In this document: one piece after another, positions 8,401-17,030 of the stretch
Position numbering within the stretch: the stretch's first letter is position 1
How the letters are laid out: each line of letters opens with the position of its first letter
Origin: Entophlyctis helioformis
Lineage: Eukaryota; Chytridiomycota; Chytridiomycetes; Chytridiales; Chytriomycetaceae
Length of the DNA: 20,566 nt
Assembly (NCBI GenBank): GCA_025526915.1
Contig: JAHLKH010000322.1
Span: 1-20,566 of the forward strand
Direction: 5' to 3'
Notes under the pieces: model-generated
The model's database searches: none
What the model saw: only the letters and a program-made list of their open reading frames with translations
Told to the model about the DNA's origin: nothing
Position numbers and translations under genes: made by a program

Positions 8401-10960
8401 GAGCTTCACGGCAAGCGCCGTCTGTCAGAGAGACGCAGAGGAGCAGCATCCTCTGACGCGGATCACCACAGAGCCACGCCGACTGGTGAGCCGCCCTTGC
8501 ATCGCCGCCTCTTTGATGACGAGTCGTCTGCATCCACAAGCCACCCCACATCGCCCATGCTTGCAGGGCGACGGAGCTCGAATCGCGGCGGAAACAGACA
8601 CCGCTCGCCTTCGCCGTCAAGCAAATCTCGGCAGCGTCGGAAAGGTCTGTACCAAATGTCGCCACCGCCGCCAAACCATATCCGCTGGGCAAGCTCCCCT
8701 GCTCGTCGTCGCGAAGTTCTTCTCGGTCTGCATGCACATGGCGACGAGTCGATTGCAGAGACGCTCAAGTACCTGCGCGACTCGTTTGACCCGATGACCT
8801 ATGACATGGAGATGCCGCTGGACGACCAGCGAAGCAGTCCATTGCATGTCGCCGCTGCCTATGGACGCCTCAAGATCGTCAAGGCTTTGCTGGCTCGCGG
8901 CGCATCCCCAGAGTGCCGTGACGTGTCTGGCGAAACGCCGCTCATGCGCGCCATTGGCCGATCCACATGCTACGAGATGGATGTGTTCCCGTTTCTGCTG
9001 CACCTGTTGCGGCGGTCGGTCTTTGCGCGTGACGATGCAGGCCGCACCATTCTACACCACGCTGCGTTCCTGAGCCAGTATCCGTCCAAGCGTGTGCTGT
9101 CACGGTACTACACGCAATGTATCCTGGACTATGCCGACCACGCCATGTCAGCATCGACGACCGTCACGCAGGACACGATCGAGTCGTTTATGAATGCCAA
9201 GGATGAGCATGGCCGCACGGCGCTCCATGTCGCTGCATTTTACCGCAACCACCGCGTCGTGCAGATGCTGCTGGGATACGGCGCCGATCCGCTTTTGGAG
9301 GATGCCTACGGCGACACTCCGATTGAGGCTGCTGGAAGCGACATGCGCCTTCGTCGACTCTTTGCCTCCCAAGCGGTCAGTCTGCATTGTCTTTTGTTTG
9401 ATTGTCAACTTTCTTTGAGCTGGTGCTAACCATTGACATGGCCCATAGGACAACACTGTTACGACCAGCGAGCACTTGGACGCTCTCGACACCATCTCTG
9501 ATGCGCCAACAACAACGGCACCGCCACAGCCTGCTACGACTGGCCAGGCCGACTTTCACGACGAATTAGCTGTGGTTGTTGGCTCTGATGCTGATGAGCC
9601 AGCCCTGTCTCGCGACCGCAACCATCCGGAGCTGCTGAATGCGTCCGTGCTGAAGCGACAAGCCGATGCCATGTCGGCAATGCCTCGCGCGTTTTCCGAG
9701 ACATACCGCGAAACCACGAGCTATCTTCTGATGGAAGACGAGATCGCGAATGCTGCGGAGCGGCTTCTGCCATCGCGTCTTAGTGTTGAGGCTCTGAACA
9801 AGAGCCAAGGCCGGTTTGTGCGGCTCGTTGAGCGTGCCAAGCAGATCTACAAGCATGTGGACTACGTCCGCAGCACGATTCCCGCCACACTGTTGGTCCC
9901 TGACGAAACCCTAGCTGAGCCTGCAGCCGAGTCTGAGGCTGAGCCTGTGGCAGAGGCTCCTGTGGATGCGGCTGTGCCTGCGACTGAGCCTGAGGCAGGC
10001 GCGACTTTTGCTGCGCTTGTTTCGACCGCCATCACAGAATCCTCTACACTCGCCGCCACATCGGCTCCAACTGCGCCAGGTATCTTACCAGACTGGCCTG
10101 GATCGTCTGATCTGCTTCTGGCTGCTACTGCTGCTGCTGCTGCGACGCCATTGCCAGTGGATGTGGAGAGAAGCATCGTGCCGTTTGCATCGCCGTCCAG
10201 TCTCCAGGGCCAGTCTTCTCTGCTGCCGTCCAAGGTCGAGCTCGGCACACCAACAACTGCGTCCTCGTTCCAGTCAGTCAACCTGGCCCCCGCCGTGGTT
10301 CTGGGTGAAAAGCGTCGCCTGCTCGAGCCAGATGTCATTATCGAGTCGGTCAAGCGTCCGCGTCTGGTGTCATTTGCAACTCTGGCGAGCGCCGACGACG
10401 TGCCCGGATCATCTTCCCCGCAGCTCGCGCACCTGTTGGCCTCGATGGACGTGGTCGAGCCTGATGAAATGGGTGTCGTAGAGCGTGTTCTTGGCGCGCC
10501 ACCACCGGCACCGTCCGCAATCGCCCTTGCTGGCGACATGTCTGGCCGGCCGGCCCTCCTGCCACCGCCTTCGTTTACTCTCCCAGACGGCTCGCTGCAC
10601 CCGATAATCTCCGTGTCCACCATGCCCGCCCTGGACCGCCATAACCTCGGTAGTGGGCTCTATGGATACTCTGCCAACGGATCGCCACGGCCAGCGGCTC
10701 CCGCGCGGCCGCCCATGACCAAGGCACAGCGAAAGGAGGCTGCGGAGAAGGAGGCTGTGAAAGTGCTCCGTGCCGAGCTGCTGCAAGTGCAGAAGCAACT
10801 CAAGATCAACACGGACGCGTGCCAGTCGCTGTATGGCGAGGTCAAGGCGCTGGACTTTGACCGGTTCACCAAGAACGAGCGGTACCTGTTCCGCATGTCC
10901 CGATGCCTGGGCGTTGCGCCCGTGGTGGTTGAGGCTGCGTTTGATACTTTTGATCCCTGA
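4340..10960 (+). CDS. MBP1: MBP1/SWI4-type APSES-ankyrin transcription factor, enlarged, with two AT-hooks
   Basis: Three exons (4340-4995, 5757-9375, 9449-10960) give 1928 residues, about twice yeast Mbp1. This family, as MBF/SBF complexes, activates G1/S genes. Residues 146-247 are the APSES/KilA-N DNA-binding domain ([32 protein letters not shown], then [10 protein letters not shown] and LFDFNPD). The first intron splits the Trp codon 219. A long Ser/Ala/Gln-rich linker follows, then an acidic run at about 799-820. Two AT-hooks, GRPRGRPPK, lie at 900-908 and 927-935. An Ala/Glu helix follows, then ankyrin repeats at about 1240-1425 ([33 protein letters not shown]). The C-terminus, 1848-1928, carries a helix and [13 protein letters not shown], like the MBP1/SWI6 dimerisation region. 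The ATG at 4340 has A at -3. The frame is clean throughout, and the 73-nt second intron (GTCAGT...TAG) is phase 0. Confidence 0.92.
4666..4701 (+). repeat. Hexanucleotide (ggcatc)6 microsatellite in MBF-factor exon 1
   Basis: Six perfect copies encode a Ser-Ala dipeptide run just before the APSES domain. A degenerate Leu-Ala run follows. The unit is a multiple of three, so length changes would keep the frame. Confidence 0.9.
4996..5756 (+). other. 761-nt first intron of the MBF-factor gene, rich in simple repeats
   Basis: The donor is TG|GTGAGT and the acceptor CGACAG|G. Splicing restores a Trp codon and joins YGKYQGTW to [10 protein letters not shown], the conserved order inside APSES domains. 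The intron is about ten times longer than the others in the window. It holds TGCC-type tetranucleotide runs (about 5040-5100), a CCA run (5149-5187), a CA dinucleotide run (about 5418-5442) and a degenerate gccgtgcagt repeat (about 5487-5520). Open frames inside it are low-complexity and not credible as separate genes. Confidence 0.9.
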
Positions 10961-11159
10961 TCGCTGCAAGACTGTTGTGCCTGCCCTATTGAACATTGAA
11001 TGAATATCTGTCCGCTTCCCCTCTTCGTCGACATGCCGAGTGCACCACACGATGCGCTGATGCCTCGGACGCTGCCCACACTGGCCTTTTTCGGCGAGTG
11101 AGCCAGCGAGCCAGTGGCTGGATGTGCCGCACAGCATGCTGACATGCGCAGTGGCTTGA

Positions 11160-12816
11160 ACGCACAGTTCCGAGCCCACACACCCGCCGGTCACGCTCAG
11201 CAGCCAACCAGCAGCAACAGCCTTTGAGCGCAGATGGGCCCGCACACTGCACGCCCTCAAGGCACGCCCGCCGCCACGCACGTTCCTCGTCCTCCAAGTC
11301 TTTCGTCGCCAGGACCTTGCCCTCTCGTACCAGGCCGCCCACCCGTCCCTCCCGCTGCGGCTCTTCTCCTTTGAAGACGACGCCGCTGCCCCTGGCCGCC
11401 GCAAGTTCCTTGTGACGACCATTGAGGACTTTTGGCACCGATACCGGTGAGTGCATGTGTGCATGTGCAGATGTGCGTATGTGTGGACTCATGAGCTGTG
11501 GATGCAGGGACATGGCACCGGCTCGTCGGCATTACTACGAGATGCTGCTCGAGGGGTGCCCGGCACATCTATACTTCGACATCGAGTACGAGACTGCTCG
11601 CAACCCGTGCACCGACGGCAACACGCTGATCAAGGCCTTTACACAGGTGGGTTGTCGTTGGCCCTGTGTGGTGCAGAGAGCGATCGTTGATGGACTCACT
11701 CGTTGCTGCTGTATAGTTTGTGTGCGTGAGGTACGCCAAGGTGTGTGGCTGCGACGCGCGCGAGATCAGAGTCGTTGATCTGGAGTCGACCACCGCGGCC
11801 AAATTCTCTCGGCACCTGATCGTCAAGAGTCCGTGTGCGGCGTTCAGAGACACGTCGCATGTCGGCCGGTTTGTTGCCGGGCTTGTTCTCGAGCTCGAGC
11901 AGGCGCGACGATCGATTCACGAGCAGTCAATGTCAGGCGAGCGTGCGGGTGTCGGCAGTCAAGACGAGGCCAACGTGCGGATGCTGGCCATGCATGCGTT
12001 TGTGGTGTCGGACGACGGGATACCAAAGCTGTTCATAGATACAAGCGTCTATTCGCGCAACCGCAACTTCCGGCTCTGGCTGTCGTGCAAGATTGGCAAG
12101 AGTGCCGTGCTGGAGGCTGCCGCAGATGGACCCGCGATCCCCTTTACCGAGTCTGGTTTCCGCACCACGCTGGCCTCGGACGTGGAGCCAGGCGTGCGGA
12201 TACTGGATTTCGGGTCGGACGGATCAGCGTCACTGCGATCGTCTGCTTCGACGCATGCCCACAATACCACCAGCCGCAACACAAGCCAATGCATCCCTGG
12301 ATCGCTGTTTCCGGGCATCGAAGCGTACTTGACGCGGCTGCTGGACACCAAATACCCGTTGCCAGGATCTGCACAACCGTCGTTTGTGCGATCGTCCATG
12401 TTCTTTCCAGACCGCCACCAACTCGTGTTGTCTGTGGGCAACAATCGATACTGCCACAACATTGGCCGCCACCACAAGTCCAATGGCACCTACTATGTCT
12501 TTCAGCTTGCCAACTGTCTCTACTCGCAACGGTATGCTTGCATTGTTGGTTTGCAAGTGCAGCTCGGCGTACTCACGCAGCCGGTATGGGTCGCAGATGC
12601 TATGACCCGGACTGCCGCCATTTCATGTCGAGGGAAGAAGCATTGCCGATACAAGTCAATCCGTACATGAGCACCGACGACTGGGAGGATGGCGATATCC
12701 AAGACACTCCCATCGTGCCACACCACGACGACGACGACGACTTTGGCGATGGCGGACTGCCCGATGAGATGATTCTGGAAGCGATTGCCACAGATACCGC
12801 GCACGTATGGGGGTAG
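11160..12816 (+). CDS. PRIMPOL: PrimPol (primase-polymerase, CCDC111 family)
   Basis: PrimPol is an AEP-superfamily enzyme that reprimes DNA synthesis past lesions. Four exons are proposed: to 11446, 11508-11646, 11717-12531 and 12597-12816. The introns are 61, 70 and 65 nt. Motif I is LYFDIEYE (Asp codon 11578, Glu codon 11584), motif II is FSRHLIV (about 11804-11824), and motif III is LFIDTSVYSRNRNFRL (Asp codon 12038). The zinc knuckle has Cys 12452, His 12470 and the pair CYDPDC from 12598. The acidic C-terminus has DDDDDFGDGG and LPDEMILEAIA, like the human RPA-binding motif. All four catalytic and zinc elements are kept. The 5' end is unresolved: the frame is open from 11160 but has no ATG. 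An ATG at 11144 in another frame would join if one base near 11221 were skipped. MBF-factor coding ends only about 200 nt upstream. Confidence 0.9.
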
Positions 12817-12899
12817 CAATCCAGCTCATTCCATCCATACAACCAATAATACCACACATTCATTTTGCAACCCATGCAACGGGTATCTACAAGCACCTG
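12817..12899. terminator. Compact convergent 3' region between PrimPol and EME1
   Basis: Only 83 nt separate the PrimPol stop (12816) from the EME1 stop (12900). AATAATACC near 12845 may be a poly(A) element for PrimPol. Both transcripts probably overlap at their 3' ends. Confidence 0.4.
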
Positions 12900-15420
12900 T
12901 CACGACATGAGGTTGTTGGGATTCGTGCCCCAAAACGCATCATACACTCGTCTCGAGACTTCCGGCCCGATGCTCTTGCCTGTGCCAGGAATCGGAAGCC
13001 CAACAAGCATATGCACGGCCGCCGCCGCCGTGCGACACGCCGCATACGCCCGCACAAGCTGTCCAAAACGTCTTGTACCTGTCGCGGATGGCGCCAGCCT
13101 TGGCCGTCGAGACCGTCGGCACCTGCTCTAACATCCGCAGCCACGTGTCTGGTGCATCACGGCCGCTTTTGATCGTGTCGCCAAAGCGCACTTGGACCGT
13201 GTCGGCGCGTGCGCGAAGGTCCGGTGCGCAGGCAATCTGCTCGGTAAACTTGACGATCCAGTCTGGCGTGTCGCACACTTTGCAAATGTGGATGAAGCAG
13301 CGGCCGCGCGAGAAGAACTGGAGGCGTGTCAGGTTCTCTTCGACCGTCTTGTACGGGGGCAGGCCATCTGTGGGTGCCGGTGCTACGCGCTGCTGTTGTT
13401 GTTGTAGCGCCTGCAGTGCCATTTGCTGCTGCTTCTGCCGCTGGTAGGCAAGTTCGGCTCCGGTGGCTGTATCCGCACCGGCTGTTGCTGTTGCTGCCGC
13501 CGCCAGACGAAGCGTTGGTGCGCAGTGCCTCAACAAGTGCGGTGCGCATCTGCTTGGTGTAATGCGTTTGCTCGTTGCGCTGGGCGCGATCGGTAGAAAG
13601 CGTCCAGGTCCTCAATAAAGTAGATGAGCTTTATGGCCCGGGAATGCCGTCAGATGCGCCTCAAAGTGCTGAATGAGATTGGCACCGACACACAGCTGCG
13701 CAAACTGGGGTGCTGTCAGGCGGATGAGCACAAAGGCTTCGCGCTCAACCTTGGTCGGACAAGGCTCCCACTGGTTCGTTTCCTTGCACCACTGCCGTGT
13801 TGATTGCCGCTCCCACGCCATGAGATTGGTGAGTGTGATGCTGCTGCTGTTTCCACTGCTGGCATTGGCGAGTGATTGCATGTTCTGAACGCGCGTCTCT
13901 GCGCCAGCGTCTGTGATGGCCTTGAGAACAGCAGAGCCGATCGGGGTCGCTTGCCCACTCTGGCGACACGATCGCGACCATCTCCTTTGTGCACTCATAC
14001 TTTTGGCGGATGCGGTTTACAGAGCGCGTCGACTGCTGTAATTGCTTCTCGATGGCAGCTTGCTCCTGCACGAACATGGAGAGCAGTGTCAACACCCTAT
14101 GCATCTGCAAAAGCAATTCGGTGCACTTGCCTTGGCCATCCGTCGTTCTTCCAGCTGCTGCTCCTTCTCTGCAGCCTTGGCAGCCTTGGCACGCTCCTTT
14201 TCAGCCGCTTTGGCTGCCTTTATCTCCTCCCGCTGCTTCTTGCGCTCTTCGGCCTGGCGCGCCAGTTTATACATGATCAGCTGCCAAGGTATACACGGCA
14301 TCCGGCTGCCAACGCGGACAACACTTGCCTCTGCTGCCTTGAGCAGTGCCCTTGATGTTGCTCCAGATGGGCCTGAACTTGAAGCATCTCGCTTTCGTTT
14401 GGATGCACCTGCTCCTTGTGGGAGCAACGCCAGAGAAGAAGACGCGGACGATGCCTGAGACAGCGGCGCGACCTCACTGTCTTTGTCGCCGTCGGACTCG
14501 CTGCTACTACTGTTACTTGCTCAGCAGGTCAATGGCAAGCGATTTCCGCCCTCCAGCTGCCGATCTGTACTTTGATGCCTTTGGGGTGTCGTCAGATTGT
14601 GGTTCTGGTCGAGCTCGCCTTGCAGCATCAGTCGCTGGTCGCTTCTGCAGCACATGCCGAGCAGACTGCGACGGGTCCAAGTCGGAATCCGAGTCCATGC
14701 CATCCATATCGTTCAGACTCGGATTATTGGCACGGGAGGTGGCCGCAGGCAGATCGTCGTCGCTGTGTCCAAGGGATGACAGCGATGATGACAGACGCAA
14801 GTCGCTTGCGAGCCCGAGTTGCTGCCAACGACGCTGTGGCTTGCGATTGAAGATCCCATGGAGTGCAATCAGAGAATCCAAGATCGCTGCTATAGTGGCT
14901 TGCGGCGGCCTTGGCTAGGCTGGCTCTGGCCGGCTCTGCTCGCTTTGCTGACTCTGCTGCTTGGTTGATGATGCTGGCTGGCTGGCTGTCGCCAAGTCGA
15001 GGCAGGCCGCGTCGTCCAGCATACGCAGTCATCGTCGCTGTCGATATCGTTGCCCAGAGAGGCCGCAGTTGATGCGACCGGCGCAAACGCTGCTGCCTTC
15101 GTGGGAGGCTCGGGCCGAGGCTGCGTTGCAGGAGGCGGCGCATGTTCAACAGGCGACCGAGGCTGCGCATGGCCGGCATCAAACGTGTCGTCGAGCAGCA
15201 GCAGTTGCAGGCTTGGGTCTCGCTCGGTTCCCTCGAGAAACGTGCCGTCGAAGAAGCGGTTGAGCGAGGCCTCGAGACTGCCGGTCTTGGCGAGGTCGAG
15301 CAGCGCATCCTCCATAGCCACGCCGTCGCACATCATGCACAGCTGCGCTGCCCATTCGTCCAGCTGGCGACTGCCCATCGCTTGTTGCCGAGCAGATGGA
15401 GCGACGAATCGGACAAACAT
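12900..15420 (-). CDS. EME1: EME1-type non-catalytic partner of MUS81 (frame disrupted)
   Basis: EME1 pairs with MUS81 to cut branched DNA. Exon 1 is 15025-15420, with intron 14915-15024 (GTATGC...TAG). A second segment runs 14914-14131, a GC-AG intron lies at 14066-14130, and the rest is 14065-12900. The N-terminus has a helical UBA/CUE-like segment (about residues 20-65), then acidic Ser/Asp-rich stretches. Next come KRKRDASSS and a Lys/Glu coiled coil (EERKKQREEIKAAKAAEKER). The degenerate ERCC4 nuclease fold follows: TKEMVAIVSPEW, GSAVLKAITDAGAETRVQ, EREAFVLIRL, LIYFIEDLDAFYRSR, TVEENLTRLQFFSRGRC and KFTEQIACAP. The helix-hairpin-helix region is TWLRMLEQVPTVSTAKAGAI, and the C-terminal IGPEVSRRVYDAF matches EME1. 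Conserved blocks lie in shifted frames, with one extra base each near 13939, 13631, 13583, 13500 and 13065, and possibly 14517. Either the assembly or the gene is damaged. Confidence 0.85.
14066..14130 (-). other. GC-AG intron in EME1
   Basis: Reading the minus strand, the coiled-coil exon ends ATGGCCAAG and the intron starts GCAAGT, the known consensus for GC donors. It ends CGTGCAG 65 nt later, with TTGACAC as a possible branch site. The join is phase 0 and links ERRMAK to EQAAIEKQ in frame. A GT donor four bases on would be out of phase. Confidence 0.75.
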
Positions 15421-15447
15421 TCATTCAAGCAGACACTCGGCAAGCAC

Positions 15448-16083
15448 TCAGCGAAGGCCAGACGACACCGCAGGCGAGACCACCGTGTATCGGTCGTGCA
15501 GCAGCGGCGTGTTGACCTGCACGACATGCGGCGGTCCCATGAGCTGATCGTCGCCCGAAGCAGCCGCGGCCAGCGACGCAGCCATCGACGCACGAGCAGA
15601 TCGGCGCTTCTCCCGCCGTTCGCTGCGATTGCGTTCGAGGGTGCCCGCTGTGCGCTCGGCGAGTCCACGCTGCTCCTGCTCGAACCGCTGCTCGTCTGCC
15701 ATGGACGCCTGCCCGCCCGAGCGGAACCAGCGGAAGAGCACAAGCAGCCCGATGATGAGGCCGATGCCTGCAAAGACAGCGCCGAGCACAATGATAAAGT
15801 CCTTGACCACAAAGTGGTACGTGTCGAATGCCGTGGCGCGGTCGGTGGCCATGCTCGGGTCGCCGGCCGCCGGAGGGAAGAGGCTGGTGCGGTTGGGGCG
15901 GAATGGGTTGGCTGTCGGTGCTGGCGATGGCAGGTTGGTCGGCAGCATGGCACCTGGCGGCACGATAACCTGCTGTGCCTGCACAACTGGCGAGCAGCCG
16001 ATGCTGAGAAGCGAGAGTGTCGCCAGCTGGACAAGCTGTGCTGTTGCGAGATACGGCCTGGCACTGGACCCCAGCGCGGCCAT
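15448..16083 (-). CDS. Small type I membrane protein with basic coiled tail (membrane protein B)
   Basis: 211 residues from the ATG at 16083, which has a strong context (AGC ATG G). In-frame ATGs lie upstream at 16122 and beyond. The first 35 or so residues are signal-like (LATLSLLSIGCSPVVQAQ). A short Pro-rich ectodomain follows, then one strong membrane helix (FIIVLGAVFAGIGLIIGLLV) and FRWFRSG. The cytosolic tail is Glu/Arg-rich (EQRFEQEQRGLAERTAGTLE, RSERREKRRSARAS) and ends with GPPHVVQVNTP and DRYTVVSP. Family not recognised. It has the same orientation as membrane protein C, 180 nt upstream, which has the same layout. The gene lies directly upstream of EME1 (start at 15420). Confidence 0.7.
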   Translation of the reverse strand: MAALGSSARPYLATAQLVQLATLSLLSIGCSPVVQAQQVIVPPGAMLPTNLPSPAPTANPFRPNRTSLFPPAAGDPSMATDRATAFDTYHFVVKDFIIVLGAVFAGIGLIIGLLVLFRWFRSGGQASMADEQRFEQEQRGLAERTAGTLERNRSERREKRRSARASMAASLAAAASGDDQLMGPPHVVQVNTPLLHDRYTVVSPAVSSGLR

Positions 16084-16262
16084 GCTGTTGGACCGGTGGA
16101 AACGCAGAGTCGTTTGCTTCATGGATCTGTGCAGGGCTGTGTTGGGTGCGCACAGCCAGATGGATGGAGGGCAAGTGGGAGGGCAAGTGGCTTTCGACGA
16201 CCACTGTTCATTCGCGCTCAAACTCCGACTCGTGAAACTCCGACTGGCCAAGCAACCCAAGC

Positions 16263-16962
16263 TCAAGGCGATCGTACCGTCACGACGACCACAGGGGGCG
16301 GCGGCCCAGCACTCGCCATGGCAGCCACATGCAGCGCTGAGGCTTCCTCCTCCGCATCGCCTTTGCCAGCCGCACGCTTCTTCCTTGCCGCGCGATGTGC
16401 AGCTAGGCCAAACTTGGTGCGTTCAGCCATCTTGGCCACACCCGCCTCCCACTGTGCATCCACCGGCTGCTCATGCTTCGAGTCTCTTGAATCAAAACGA
16501 TCACTGCCGTTGCTGACCAGCGGCGCATTGCTCCGTCCGAAGCGGCGCCTGATGAACACCACGCCAACTGCCGTGATGCACACACACACTCCAACAATGC
16601 CGAGTCCAAGGAGGGTCCTATGTGGATGGATGTCTGGTCAGCAAGTCGCTCATGGTGAGCAGTGGTGGTGCAAGCCGGCTGGAAACTTGCCACTTCCAGT
16701 CCGAGAACAGAATCTGCAGACCGTCGCGCTGCTCATCTGGCCGGTCAAACGACGACTTGACGGCCGTGTCGGATGCTGTTGGAGCCGCCTGTGCTGCTGT
16801 CGACTGCAGCTGAGACGCCAGAGGCCGGTCAGGGAACTCGGTGTCGTCGACGCCGGGAATTTGGGCATGTGCAAGCAAGGGTGCTGCAGCCACGAGATAA
16901 GCCATGGCCAGCAGCATCCTTGGCGCATCTTGTGCAACTGCTCGCGAGATCTGTGGCGTCAT
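16263..16962 (-). CDS. Small type I membrane protein, two exons (membrane protein C)
   Basis: Exon 1 is 16694-16962 and exon 2 is 16263-16617. The 76-nt intron (GTGGCA...CATAG) is inferred because it fuses a signal-peptide frame to a membrane-helix frame in phase. The protein has a signal peptide (MLLAMAYLVAAAPLLAHAQ), an acidic/Ser ectodomain of about 75 residues, and a helix (TLLGLGIVGVCVCITAVGVV). FIRRRFGRS follows as a basic stop-transfer. The cytosolic tail is Lys/Arg-rich and ends GPPPPVVVVTVRSP. The start could be 16962 or 16917; 16917 has the better context (A at -3) and a tighter signal peptide. No family match. The gene lies 69 nt downstream of the RAP1 stop, on the same strand. Confidence 0.65.
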
Positions 16963-17030
16963 CGAGTCGTCAAAAAAGAGACTGGGAAACCGCCGATGAA
17001 ATGTGCAAGGGAATGTATTGGGTTCTGCGT

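Noticed and set aside
12900..14065. Programmed +1 frameshifting as the explanation for EME1
   Set aside because: The junction contexts share no motif, no stop or rare codon sits at the sites, and five or more events in one gene would be without parallel outside special ciliates.
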